Below, piece by piece: positions 23,177 through 34,636 of a stretch of 64,000 nt of DNA (the stretch's first letter is position 1; the number at the start of each line of letters is the position of its first letter). The DNA is from Apium graveolens (Eukaryota > Streptophyta > Magnoliopsida > Apiales > Apiaceae): positions 117,638,676 to 117,702,675 of the forward strand of contig NC_133652.1 of the NCBI RefSeq assembly GCF_009905375.1. The letters are read 5' to 3'. A program made the position numbers and the translations under genes. The notes under the pieces are model-generated. The model had not been told where the DNA came from, made no database searches, and worked only from the letters and a program-made list of their open reading frames with translations.

Positions 23177-23902
23177 GATACACATAACACATAAACAACA
23201 ATATTCAAATCCCATAATCCATACCATGACCACTACAAACTGGTGATAACGGTCTTAAATTTTTAGAAAACTGTCATTACAATCTGGTGAATACGGTCCT
23301 AAATTCTTATTCTATATTTTTAAAAACCATGGCACAAATCAAAGATCCAAAATTATCATTTTGACACCATACAGATACAATAATACATATATTGTAACAC
23401 ATAATACTTTCAAATATATAATCACTTATCCTATATTTTGACAATCAAATATAAACTAATAACATAAAATTTTGAAAACACTAGCAATATCGATCGAAAA
23501 CTTACCTCAAAACCTGATCAGATCCGAATTAACTCTTTTTGACCCTCTAAACGAATTCTTCTTGAAAAACACGAATCACGAAAGTTGAAGAGAACGAAAT
23601 TCCTAAAAGTTCAGAATCAATGAATTTTGACTTACGGTGAATTTTTTATTAATTTTACAAGACTGCTAATTTTTGTGTATAAAAGCCTTCTGACAACTAA
23701 GACCGAGGAAGATGAATGTGATGTATTTATAACGTAACAAAACTACGATTTTTAACCTACAAGTTATCCATATTAAAGTTTGATCCAAATTCTAGGCTCA
23801 TTATTCTAATTCAATTTTAAATCCTAGTCATTGTCTAATTTTAATCATTCTTATTCTATTATTCTATTATTAATCTAATTCTAAAAATTACGGGATATTA
23901 CA
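23177..23902 (-). repeat. Chromovirus-type LTR, copy C, second part
   Basis: Continues copy C after the Athila TSD with a GATACACATAACACATAAACAAC segment paralleling 8,761 onward, and ends GGGATATTACA before the TTTTT duplication. Confidence 0.85.
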
Positions 23903-23907
23903 TTTTT

Positions 23908-24300
23908 TGGTAGGAAGAACAATTAAGCTACCAGCTACATCGTCAGTTTTCGAAGTAGAAACTTTTGGAGTCAAAGAGGCTATGTCATGGCTCAAGTCGA
24001 CGCAACTCAACAACACAAGAGTGCAGACAAAAATAGATTCTTTTCTAACATAACAAACCATTAATCGTAAAATTCTAAATGTTCTTAAGGTGGGGATATG
24101 GTTAGAGAGTGATGCATGAAATGAAGAATATAACTAGAACCATTGTTAGTTTTGTTCAGAAACAATTAAATAAGGTGGTTGATGAGTTTGGCAGATATCC
24201 TTGTATTGCTAATAATCATGTTGATTTTGTGTCTTTCAACAAACTGTTTGGTGGAGATCATTATACCTGAGTGTTTGAAGTAGTGAAAGTTTCTTTTTTC
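23908..24300 (+). pseudogene. LINE RNase H, C-terminal part
   Basis: In frame with 8,290-8,417 once the insertion is removed: LVGRTIKLPATSSVFEVETFGVKEAMSWLKS, then a stop near 24,050. A decayed tail resembles the end of plant LINE RNase H (a DEFGRYPCIANNHVDFVS segment around 24,182-24,238). The 3' end is uncertain; a T/A-rich segment at 24,290-24,315 may be the remnant tail. Confidence 0.7.
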
Positions 24301-24317
24301 TCAAAAAAAGAAGACTA

Positions 24318-25760
24318 ATTTGCACTTTGCATCCCAAAACGTTTACTGAATCTCACTTTACTCCTATTAAATTTAACCTTAATAGTTTGCATCCTAAATT
24401 TAGAAGAGAGTGACTTTTGCATCCGTTTGGCAGTTTTGACGTTAACTCAGACGTTGACGTTAATTGTCAGGTCATTTTTGGTAACATTGTTATATTTCAG
24501 TTTACATCCTAGAGTTTTCCTCGAATCTCATTTTACACCCTAAAATTTTAGAATTCATATTATCAAAAAATATTTGTATTTGAAATTATCCTAAAATTTT
24601 ATAATTCATATTATCAAAAAATAATTGTATTTCAAAATATTAAAAAATTATCGAGTTATAGTTTTTTTATGTTCATGTTAGGATTTTAAAACTGGACCAT
24701 TAGTTAATTTGGTCTAATGTCAAATTTATAAAATTTTAAGATTCGCGAAATTATAATTAATTCAGTGATGTTTCACAATTATTATTTAACTATAATCGAT
24801 AAGAAAATAGAAAGAAAAATAATTAAGAATTTTATAATAAGATATTACTCTATTTAGAAATCTACAAATCATAAAAGTATAAGTTAGTTTTGTATTTAAA
24901 TATGTATTTAAAGCAGTGTTGTAAAAATAGGAAATCGGGGAAGATCGTTCGAGCTAATGATTTGGGATTAATTAAAAATCAAGAATTAATAGGAAGGATT
25001 AATTGGAGTAAAAATAAGTTGTACTATAATATTAAATTATACTTAATATATTATTATGATTATATTAGTTATTTATTAATAAATATATATTTATCATATC
25101 ATAATATTCATAATAATTCATATTTAATTAAAATAGTATTTTAATTTTAATGAATGATTATATATTCCAATAAAGGAAAATTCGTAAGGATTAATCGGAT
25201 TTCAAAAATTGAATAGATCGGGTACTTTTTCAAGGGATTAATCGGTTGAATCGGGGATTTCTAGAACACTGGTTTTAAGTATTTTAGACGTAGATATCAT
25301 ATATTATTACATAATCTTAACTGTTTAAATTAATTTTTAAATATTAGGATATGATTATCTTTATTTATATCTATTATGCTTATTTAATCTAGCTAATGAT
25401 TATTTACTTTTTTAGTTAATGTAATATTATACTTCGACTTATTATACTTTATTTAAAATAATATCAAAACTTGGTAAAATGAAATTGAATTATTTTCAAA
25501 AAATTCATATATTATGCTTAAAATGGTTTTGGGATGCAAACTGTTACAGTTTGAAATTATAGACCTAAAATGAGATTTAAGATCAATTATGGGATGCAGA
25601 TTGTAATTTATTTTTGCATTTTTTTAAAAAAAAATGTACATTACCATAAATACCCCGCTGACATATAACGCTAAAGTTTGACTTTATGTCAAAAACGTTA
25701 AAGGGATGTTTATTGAGAACGTTTCTAACCTTTGGGGTGCAAATTGTTTCAGTTTAAAAT
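24318..25760. mobile_element. Imperfect inverted-repeat element (possible non-autonomous DNA transposon)
   Basis: The two ends carry related inverted words: TTTGCATCCCAAAACGTTT / AATCTCA at the left, and, in reverse complement, AATTTGCACCCCAAAGGTT / AATAAACATCCC at the right. Inside these are GACGTTAACTCAGACGTTGACG..TGTCAGG at the left and a related inverted segment (AACGCTAAAGTTTGAC) at the right. The interior is AT-rich and non-coding, with a direct duplication at about 24,540-24,640. I could not fix exact termini or a TSD, so the class is open. Confidence 0.35.
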
Positions 25761-25989
25761 ACAAAACCTGACTGAAATTGAGTATTCTTCTATAATTCAC
25801 ATCATTTATGTACAGCTAGAACGCAAAGATGTGTCCTGAGAAAAAAATACGTAAATCTATACTATACCGTAATAAAATGAAATGAGATATAATTTGGTAC
25901 TTTTTTGGTTTTGTTTGGTTATCCTCAATCATGACCGTCATATTTTCTTAAACAAACAATAAGTACTGTTAGATCTAAATACTAAAATA
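25761..25989. other. Gene-free AT-rich DNA
   Basis: No gene. The segment 25,890-25,990 is similar to 59,650-59,745 (a TTTTTTGG/CAGTTGGTTTG, ATGACCGTC, CCGTTAGATC series), so it forms the left part of a repeated unit that includes the following array. Confidence 0.45.
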
Positions 25990-26290
25990 ATACACGACCC
26001 AAGTTCTCGGGTTCGAATCCCACCAATAACAAATATTTATATTATTATTTATACAATACCCAAAGTTTCCAAGTTCGAATCCCGCCAACTGCAAATAAGC
26101 AAATAATTATATAATTATTTATTCATTACCCAAGTTTCCTAAGTTTGAATCCTGCCAGCAACAACTATTTATATTATTATTTATATTTATAAGGATACAA
26201 ATAAACTCTCAAGTTTGAATCTCATCAGCAACAAATATTTATATTTTTATTTATAAATATACTAATAAGGCTAATGATTCAAATCACATC
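25990..26290 (+). repeat. Tandem repeat array with B-box-like motif, about 4 units
   Basis: Units of about 60-75 bp with consensus CCCAAGTTTC..GTTCGAATCCC, then GCCAACAACAAATATTTATA and an ATTATTATTTAT tail. GGTTCGAATCC equals the tRNA T-arm/B-box consensus. No A box or cloverleaf accompanies it, so these are not tRNA genes. A related array in the same orientation lies at 59,745-59,960, and both end in AAATATACTAATAAGG. Confidence 0.75.
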
Positions 26291-26505
26291 AATCATGTAA
26301 TTTTTTGTGCTATTTAATTTTAACTAGAATTATACACATCCAAATTAAAATTATCATTATATTGTGTTAGTTATATTATTTTTAAAATAATATATAAATA
26401 ATATAAAATTAAATATTAAATATTAAAATAAACTCGTGCATCATACGTGTTGTAAAACTAATATATCTATGTTATATTATAATAACCGAAATGTGGTATA
26501 TTTTA

Positions 26506-27919
26506 TGTTAGGTAATGAATCACACACTGGGGGGGTGAAAGTATTTTTCTGATTTTAGGTTTTTCTTGAAAGTTAATGGTTGTACAAAGTAAATTAAATC
26601 TTGTATAGAAAAGTGTTCATGCAGAATCTAAACTTGCAGAAAATAAAGAACACAAATCTTCAAAACTCACTTAATTTTTATATTAAAAATTAAGATTGTT
26701 TTGCTACAAAATTTCTAAGCTCTTTGATGTTAAAGAGCTCAGCTTCTTCTTGAGAGTGATACAAGAGATTTGATCTAAATTGTTACATCTAACTAGAGGA
26801 CCAGTGTTAACTTGATAACTCAGTTAACTTCCGGTTTACACAGTGGATAATAAATATGCTATTAGCTTTTCTAAACTGTCACTTATCATTTCTATTTATT
26901 GGAAAAGCAAATCTTCCATTTCTGGCTTAGCATATCTTTAGCATCCCGTGTTTACTTTAATATTCCTCTGTCAGTTAATCTTTACCATTGATCTTGCACA
27001 CTCTTCAAGCTGCTTTTTGTAGACTTGTCAATCCAGCTGTTAGAATATTTGTTGATTGTTTATCTTGGATATTGGACAGATCTGCAATTCTGTACTTTGA
27101 AACTGTACCTAGAGATCTCCAGTTTGAATTAATAGAACACTTGACATCTCGATAAGTACATAGGCTTATCGAGATCTCTAGCACTACATATTGAGTTTGG
27201 CTTGTAGAGGTCTTCAGCTTGTCGAGATCTCTAGTCTTCACATCTTCACTATGACTTTTAGATATCTCTGAGTTCTTCAATGAATGTAGGCTTGTCGACA
27301 ACTCTAAGTTCTCTAGTGAAGGAATGACTTGTCGATATCTTCAATCTTCAGTTCTTCAAATTGGCTTTTCGATATCTTCTTGAGTTCTCGAGTAGCTTTC
27401 CTGACTTCTCTACTCCCGGTGGATGTTGCTCATCCGTCGAGTAGTGATTGATCATCCATCGAGTAGATATTTCTCATCCGTCGAGTATATATTGCTTATC
27501 CATCCAGTAGATATTGCTCATCCGTCGAGTAAATATTTCTCATCCGTCGGCTAGCCAAACTACTATCCCGATGGATGTTCCTCATCCGTCGGTACTCTCT
27601 GGAGTTCTCGAATGACTTCTCTATAACATTAAATTTGTGACTTATAGAGATCTTGACTTAGAATATTTTTCTCCAAACAGATTTATTCAACTCCAAGCTT
27701 CTTCAAAATTCTTCTGAGGCATGATCTTCTTGATCTTCTTCCAGATAGAATCCTTAGGCTTGATACTGTTTTAGGAAAAAGACTTCAGTCTGCTCCTTTG
27801 CATTTTCACAGACTTTAAGTGTTACAAGTACAAAATACAAATTTAGATAACAATACAACTTACTCAGGGTTGACAAATTGTCTTAGTCTTGTTAAAGTAC
27901 AGGCATGTCTTTTACAACA
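26506..27919 (-). repeat. Outer Sirevirus 3' LTR
   Basis: 1,414 bp, TGTTAGGTAATG to TTTTACAACA. It holds a minisatellite at about 27,411-27,600 built of CATCCGTCGAGTAGATATT-like units of about 27 bp, and many (A/G)TCGAGAT/ATCGATAT-type short motifs. The opposite LTR at 58,219 has the same organisation. Confidence 0.93.
27411..27600. repeat. LTR minisatellite (about 6 units)
   Basis: Repeats of the pattern GTAGATATTGCTCATCCGTCGA with substitutions, preceded by TACTCCCGGTGGATGTTGCTCATCC. The homologous tract in the other LTR is at about 59,133-59,310. Units are directly adjacent, with no spacers. Confidence 0.85.
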
Positions 27920-27937
27920 ATCTCCCCCAATTTGTGA
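27920..27937 (-). other. Outer Sirevirus polypurine tract
   Basis: The minus strand reads CACAAATTGGGGGAGAT directly before the 3' LTR start TGTTGTAAAAG. The same GTTGGGGGAGAT arrangement precedes the LTRs of the plus-strand Sirevirus. Confidence 0.88.
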
Positions 27938-28080
27938 GAAGATTGCTTAACACAAATTCATGCATGTTAGCAAGACTAACCCCAACTTTAAAACTGATGG
28001 AGGATAAAATTAAAACATAAAGCTTGATAGAATTACAGTTTGTACAACATAAGATTCACCAGGTTCCATGATTACAAGAG

Positions 28081-31000
28081 TTAGGCAAAAATAGTTTTTA
28101 CATCTGCTTCTTTTCTAAGTGTATCATTCAAGTGATCAAGAATTTCAATTTCTTCTTTGATGAGTGTTCCACTTAGAGCTTCCAAAAGTTTTTTCCTTGC
28201 TGCCTTAGGATAACCCTGGTCCAGATACTCTAAGCTGAATCTTGAGAATCCACCAACTTTGATGTTTAGAAATCTACCATCTTTAGAAATTCTGCTCATT
28301 CCTTTTGCTTTCAACTCTTCTGATATTTTTATGAACATATCTATTTCTTCATCATGTTTCCTTCTTCTTTCTTTAGCTTCAGCCTTATCTCTTTTCTTTG
28401 TTTCATCCCTTTCAATCAACCATTCAACCAAAGATGACCTTCAAGTCCTTGTGACAGTTTCCTTGCCTTTTAACAAACTTAACACTCTCTTAATTTCTGC
28501 AGGAGTCAAAGAATCCATTAACTTTTTGTCTAGAAGAGTGAATGTACCATCCTTAAAATAAACTCCTTAAAATAAACTCTAACTTCTCTCAGAGATACAG
28601 TCCAGATTTTAACAATATCCTCGGCTGGATATTGGAAATGGTCTTCATCTGAGGTGCACCAATTTAGAGGTAGAAAGTCAGATTCCTTAAAGCAATTACA
28701 AATGGCCCTTTCAGTGACTTCCACTTTCTTTGCAGGCTTGACTTTCTTAGGATTTCTCCCAACAGATTTGAGCTTGAATTTTAGTGAAGGTTTGGCTGAA
28801 GGTAGGATTGTTATTTTCTTGAGATTTGTGTGGCTTGAGGTGATAGGAATTTTTAGGAAGGAGTTGGCAGTTTGTCTGTAAAGAAAATTTGGCTTGGGTG
28901 TTTGGGAAGGTTTGATATTAGAGATAGTTAATGGTGTGGGTTGAGCTAAGGTTTGAGATGATTGTTTTTGGATTTTTAGGGTTGTTTGAGTTCCTGAATC
29001 ATCCTGAGGTTTTCTATTTTTCCTCTCCCCTCTTCTCTTTTTCTCTTCATCTTTCTTGTCATCCTCCTTCTTCTTCTCACCACCCTTGCTACCAGATGGC
29101 TTACCAGACTGACTCGGATTTGAGCCAGAAGGATTCTGATTACTCTTCTTGTGCTCATCATCATCCAAGTCATCATTGTTAAACTGAGTTTTGGGCAGGT
29201 TGACTTCTGCATTATCCACATATCTCCCTAGTAGCTTTATCATTTCCATATCATCATGGTTCTTGTTTTTCTTAGTTTTTAGGCTAGTTCCAAGGATCAT
29301 GATAAGCTTCTCATTGCTCCCGACACATTGTTTAGGGATATTGAAAAATACTAATTATTTGGTGGTTGGACAGATGTATGTTATTCCCTTGCTTGGCTGT
29401 AGATATGCTTCGAGAAAGGTAGCTACATGAGCATCTTTCAGTACAGTTAATAGCTTGGTATCTTCACGAGTTATAGCTCTAACTTTGCTGATAAAGATAT
29501 CTAACTCAGATGCCCTCCTTGAAACAAGGAAATTGAGGGACACCTGCATACATCTGTCTGTCCCTGAGTCATTTGCATTAACCACTATCCTATATTCCAG
29601 AAAGTTGTCCTTGTTGACCTTGATCACTATTATGAAATTGATTATCTTATCCAGGGCCTTTTTATATGTGAAGTGATTGTTGTTGAGAGAAGCTTTTAAG
29701 GCATTGAGTAGTTCTTCAAACTCTCTGCTCAAACTAGGTCCTTCAGCAGACCTAATAAGTCTCTCCTTTTCAAGATCAACTTCTTTAGCTTTCTTTTCAG
29801 CACCCTAAACTTGATGTTGAGATGACTTTGATTGTGACAACCTAGCATCTATCTCCCCTTAGTCTTGTTGGCAGGCATGAGAAGGGGAGTAGGGATTTCA
29901 GGCCTTACTTATTCAGGCAGAGATGGTAGTGGTATGTTGAGTTTACCCATGATGGCTCCTAAAGCTATATAATTCTGCATTTGAAGGTGCTTATGGAATC
30001 CACCAGAGTTTGGATATCTGTTTGTTGGGTCTTGACAAGAAATTTCAGAGCTTTAACTTGTGCAGTGAGAGAGGAGTTGGAGTCTTGCAATGCTGTGACT
30101 TGACCCTGTAGAGACTGAATTTGCAGTTTTGTTAAAGTGGATCCAGGCTGATAAGAGCTGCTAGATGTGCCAAAGTGTTCTTCTATAGCCTCTGTGATCC
30201 CTTCTATTAGCAAAGCTGAGGGCTTAAATTTGCTCTGGTGAAGTTGATCCAGCTGGACCTTGGTCTCATTTGAGTGGGTAATTTGTTTTTGAATCATTTC
30301 ATGGAGATTGGTGAAGGATAGTTTGAGGTTTTTGACTTCCTTCTCAATAGAGGCAAGATCCATCCTAGCCATTTTCTCAGAAAAATGGTTGAATTTAGAA
30401 GAGATCTTCTCTTAAGATGGTATGATCATGTCCATTTTCTCATTCACCAGCTTCCTGATTCTGTCTTCATGCCCAGTGAGTTTGATTTCAAGAGCCTTAC
30501 CAAATAGATGAAATGCTTTGAGCTAAGCTTTGTATACATCTGTAATGGCATCATAGACAGCTTCTGGACTCAAGTCTTTTGCATTGCTTTCCAGAATAGT
30601 AATATACTCTTCTCTAAATCTGGCTAGAACTTGATTCATCTCTAAGGCAAAGTCCTCAGACAGCCATGCATCCACATTCCCATCTGGCTTAGCATCATTG
30701 ACAATTTTCTCCTTTTGCTCCTCAACCTCTTCATTATAAGCAAGCATGATGGCTTGATAATCTTGGTTGCTTATGTTTGAAGTTAGAAGATGCTGTCAGA
30801 TGTTGGTCAGTCCACAGATCTGCTCTACTAGTACATCATCTACAGAAGTTGGTTGAGAGACAGATTCTTGTAGCCATTGAGAGAGTATGTGAGGTTGTTG
30901 AGGTTGATGGTTCATCAGAATCTCCTGTGACTGAGATCACAATTTGACTCACAGATTGCTCTGTGGTTTTGACAGTGTGTTGTCCTTCACTTGTAGTGGG

Positions 31001-32819
31001 AACCTCCAATTGAATTGGAGGGGATTTGACTGGGTTACTGTCAAGTACTCCAACCTCAAACCCTTGTGTGTCTTGAAACACACTGGCACTTGAATGTGCT
31101 ATGCTTGCCTCCCCTATGACAGGATCATGGGAAAATGTACTCCTAGCTTCAACTGCAGAGGCAATTTCTGCTAGGGTTATAAGGGGAGTTGTTCCTTCAT
31201 AAGGAACCTCCAATTGAATTGGAGAGGATTTAGATAGCTCCCCCTCAGGAGTACTACCCTCAAACCTTTCAGTCTGTGAAGACTTTTTTGCACATGAATG
31301 TGCATTAGAGGTGTCCATGGGGTCTTCAGTAAAGACTGATCAACCCCCCATGTTTGTGATGGTGTCATCAAGGTCTACCCCAACATGTATCCTTTCACCA
31401 TCTAAATGAGGTGTCTGGGTGGTGAGCAAAGCTTCTTGAGCTAAGTCACTTGATTTTTGGTGCACTTGAGAAATAGATTCAAGTGGAATTGGAATAGAAG
31501 AAATATTAGATAGAAAAGATTGATGCTCAGTTGTGAGTGTTGGCAGCTCCCCCTGAATAGATGAGGGAGCTTCAAGGGATGTGCTCTCACAATGTGTGCC
31601 TTCCTTATTTCTCCTACCATACACTTGAATTGCTTCTTGTGCAGGCTGTGCAGACTCACTCCTGGTTGTTTTTCCACCTGCATCATGTTGAGAGGATGTA
31701 GAGGAGGATAGAGTGGTCAACTCAGTTTGTTTACTCCTTTTGGATCTTTTGACCAGAGGTGGTTCTCTTTCAGCTCTCTCCTCACCACTCTCAGTTAACA
31801 CAACTAGGTTTATCCCCTTTCTCTTCCTTTTACTGACGTCACCTTTTTGAGAAGATGAGGTAGTTGGTTTCCTAGCTTCTAAAGGTTGTGAAAGGATGGT
31901 TGCAGCTTGGGAAGATCCCTGTTGGTAATCATGTGTTTGTACTTCCACAGGTTTAGAAATCATAGTTGTACTAAATTGTGCATTAGATCTCATATCAGGC
32001 ATAGGATAAGGATAAGTCCTAAATCTCTCCAACATAAATGGAGTGATTTTCAGACTTACATTCACCTTATTCTTTGTAGTGAGTGAGCCAAATATTATTT
32101 TGGACACTTGCTTATAATTTCCTATTTTAGTACTATCTATACCATTCAGTAGGTGTATGTCAGCTACTTTATTATTTTAAGTGGACATAATAAATCTAGG
32201 AAAGAAAATTTCCTTACCTCTAGCTGTCAGAGGCATAATCATCCTGGTTGCAAGTTCTTCCAGGATCAGCAGACCAACATTCAGGTGTTTGTTGTGGGAA
32301 ATTGAATACACCAGCTTTTGCACAACACTTGAGATATTATCATATCCTGTTTTTTTGCAAGTAAAGGCCCTTACTACAAAGTGAAAGATGAATGACCACT
32401 CCTTCCTTAGATTGGTTCTGTTTAAGCTTGACAGGTTGATTCTCCCACCATAATTGATGAAGTCCATGAACTCAGTCAGCTCATCAGGAGTTGGTACCTC
32501 CACCAGATTCTCAATTGGCAGCCCCAAAGCTCTATTCACATCTTGGTCATTGAATTCTATTTGTTGGCCTCCAATTGTGCATGTCACCACCAGAGAGAGA
32601 GTTGTTGTTAACATCAGTCCTCACTACAGCTGTAGTCCAGAATTCATGCAGCACATCTAGATACAGTACTGGATTTGCAGTCAAAGTACCTGCAAGATAG
32701 GATTCAGATAGCAGCTTCACAAACCCCTTGAAACTATCAGGAGCTTGGTTTACATTAGTGAAAGCAAGATAGTTGGTTCCTTTCTCTGGGATAGATGTCC
32801 TAGCAACATTTTGGGCCAT
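28081..32819 (-). pseudogene. Sirevirus extra ORF (aORF), nearly full length, degraded
   Basis: Starts at ATG 32,817-32,819 (MAQNVARTSIPEKGTNYLAFTN). The N-terminal domain has NPVLYLDVLHEFWTTA, then after a frameshift near 32,590 CTIGGQQIEFNDQDVNRALGLP, LRKEWSFIFHFVVRAFTCKKTGYDNISSVVQKLVYSI and LILEELATRMI. This parallels the plus-strand aORF (VLTFWRTG, RREWSFFFDCITKAFGNKCSNFDDLPIMSQHIGYAI). The middle is low-complexity Ser/Thr/Gln/Glu-rich; the C-terminal third has Lys/Glu-rich charged and coiled-coil-like stretches (28,530-29,300 and 28,081-28,431, ending KEADVKTIFA). About 1,580 codons, interrupted by roughly eight stops or shifts. No signal peptide or clear membrane segment is evident. 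Function unknown. Confidence 0.8.
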
Positions 32820-32960
32820 AGTTGATTGATGAGAATGAATGGGTAAGAAAAATTTCTGAAAAAGGATGAAAAATGAGAGAGAACACGGTTTTGGATTGAA
32901 AGCTAGGTCACTTTAGATCTCGAAAGCTGTAAGTAAGAGTATGTCTCGAGAAGTCTGGGT

Positions 32961-32967
32961 ATTTATA
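32961..32967 (-). promoter_or_regulatory. TATA-like motif upstream of aORF
   Basis: The minus strand reads ACTATAAATACCCAGAC about 145 nt before the aORF ATG at 32,819. It is a very good plant TATA box and is followed by a CT-rich leader (CGTGTTCTCTCTCATTTTTC). Its position parallels the TATA motifs of the other two aORF copies. Confidence 0.6.
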
Positions 32968-32969
32968 GT

Positions 32970-33699
32970 AAAAGTAAATGACTTGTCGAGAACTCAAAAA
33001 TAGACATTTGGAGTTTTTCTATCGAGAAGTCATTTTGAGAAGTGAAGTACAAGTCAAGAAGTCATTTTAAATTACTCTTATAGAGAACTCAAACTTGACT
33101 TATCGGAATGTCAAATAAATACCCAGTTTGTCCAAAAAGTGGACTGAACTAATTCTAACTTTTACTTGAATATATTCAAAATAAAATTGGAATAAATTTT
33201 CCAAAAGTATTTTACCAAAATAATTTATCAATTTAAATTATCTCAGTTCTGAGTTATTCATAAGTCAAAAATTGTACTTGTAGAGGACTCTATGTATGAA
33301 CACTATTAGAGAACTCTACAAGGACTTATCGATAAGTCATTTTAAGCCTATCGAAAAGTCACTCGAGAAGTCAGTAAATTGACTTATCGAGGACTCACTC
33401 GAGAAGTCCTAAAATGACTTATCGAGAAGTCAATTTATACTTATCGAGAACTCAGTTCTCTAAATACTTTTAGTTATTGTATTTCTGCCTTGTGTTAATT
33501 TTACATATTAAGAATGTTAATTAACAACTGATCAGTTTACTAAGAATTTGAAAAATTCCAACTTAATTGAATTAATAAAAAATATTCAGAGATTTTTGAA
33601 ATATTTATAATTCATATTTCAATTAATTTCCAATTTAATCAAATTAATTTTGATTTACTGGAGATTAATCTGCTGCAAAATATTAGCTGAGTTCTTGCC
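32970..33699 (-). other. Pol-aORF spacer with repeated short palindromic motifs
   Basis: No ORF. From 32,980 to 33,450 it is packed with variants of GACTTATCGAGAAGTC and CTTATCGAGAACTC, including a perfect 16-bp palindrome, GACTTATCGATAAGTC, near 33,328-33,343. Related motifs recur in the LTRs of the same element. This may be a cis-regulatory region; that is inference. Confidence 0.7.
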
Positions 33700-34620
33700 T
33701 TAGGATGAAGAGTTTAACAATCCAATTTTACTTACCAATCTAGCGAAAGTTGCTTCATCCAAAGGTTAGTAAAATGTCAGCTAATTATTTTTCAGTTGGT
33801 ACAAAAATAAGCTTAATGTAATATCAGGATACAGGTCTTTGAAAGACAAAGTTGACACCTTCCAATGGAACTCTTTTTGTCAGCCCTCCATCTAGCAAAA
33901 TCTGTATATGTGAGACCAACAACTCCAAAATTGATTCCCTTCGGATATCATAATCCCAAGTTGAGCTTCTTTTCAGTATCTGAAGACCCTCTTTCTCCTC
34001 ATGAGGTTGTGCACTCAAACTCAGTTGTATGAGATGAGCTACCATTTCCATGATTCTCTTGTTGAGTAGTTTCTTCATTTCCTTAGTCTGACAGACTACA
34101 CAAACTTCAACTTGAGCAAGCTCCATCTTAGGATGTCTCTTACCAACTCTTTTTTGGCAAGGTGTTAATTTTCTTGAAAATCAAGTGAGACGGATTTTTA
34201 AGCCAGAGCTTGTTTATTTCTCCTGATACCTTGGTGTAAAAGCAAACAAATACCATCCTTATTTGTTGAGTCAAAATCTTCAACAAACAAGCTTCTTTTC
34301 CTTGCTCCTTTCAAAGCAACTTCACCAGTTTTTTTGTTGATAACAGTGCATTCTCCTTATTGAATAGGACTTGAGACCATTGTCTACAATATGCTAATTC
34401 TGAAAAGACTCACTTCAAGATCAGCTACCAGTGCTACATTATTCAAAGATAACATTTTCAGAACAATCTTGCCATATCCCATTTTAAATCCTTTGTTGTT
34501 ATCTCCAAAGGTCACCAATGAAGCCAGCTTTCTCCTCAAACTGTGATAGCAGGGCTTTACCACCAGTCATATGCCTGGAACATCCATTATCTATTATTCA
34601 GATGACTTTCTTCACTTTCC
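33700..34620 (-). pseudogene. Outer Sirevirus pol remnant (protease start joined to RNase H end)
   Basis: The minus strand shows a protease core with IDNGCSRHMTGGKALLSQFEEKAG (the active-site DSG is altered to DNG), a decayed following segment, and a zinc-ligand block VEVCVVCQTKEMKK from the pre-integrase region. The sequence then jumps to the end of RNase H, with a tail reading PLDEATFARLVSKIGLLNSSS and a stop at 33,700-33,702. The integrase core, all of the reverse transcriptase and most of RNase H are deleted. The element could have moved only with enzymes supplied by relatives. Confidence 0.8.
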
Positions 34621-34636
34621 ACGTACATAATGAGTC

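Larger units (their letters stand above)
8418..23902 (-). mobile_element. Chromovirus-type LTR cluster, host of the nested Athila
   Basis: Outer limits are TGTAACGGCC at 8,418 and GATATTACA ending at 23,902, flanked by TTTTT at 8,413-8,417 and 23,903-23,907. Removing it restores the LINE RNase H frame (GGT GAT TTT TTG GTA GGA, GDFLVG). It consists of one complete LTR and two partial copies with almost no internal region; only about 100 bp containing a polypurine tract remain. The third copy is interrupted by Athila. Orientation is set by the polypurine tract and by TATAAATA motifs, both on the minus strand. Confidence 0.82.

Noticed and set aside
24890..25144. 84-codon ORF rich in Tyr/Ile/Asn
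   Set aside because: Low-complexity AT-rich DNA with no homology; length expected by chance at this composition.
25990..26290. tRNA genes suggested by GTTCGAATCC motifs
   Set aside because: No acceptor-stem pairing, A box, D arm or anticodon arm lies at the right distance; only the B-box-like core repeats.
27411..27600. CRISPR-like short regular repeats
   Set aside because: Units are directly adjacent without unique spacers, the tract is duplicated in both LTRs of a plant retrotransposon, and no cas genes exist. It is an LTR minisatellite.
28530..29300. Possible independent host gene (Lys/Glu-rich, 256 codons)
   Set aside because: It sits between the LTRs of the outer Sirevirus, in line with other aORF pieces on the same strand and ahead of the polypurine tract; it is better read as part of aORF.
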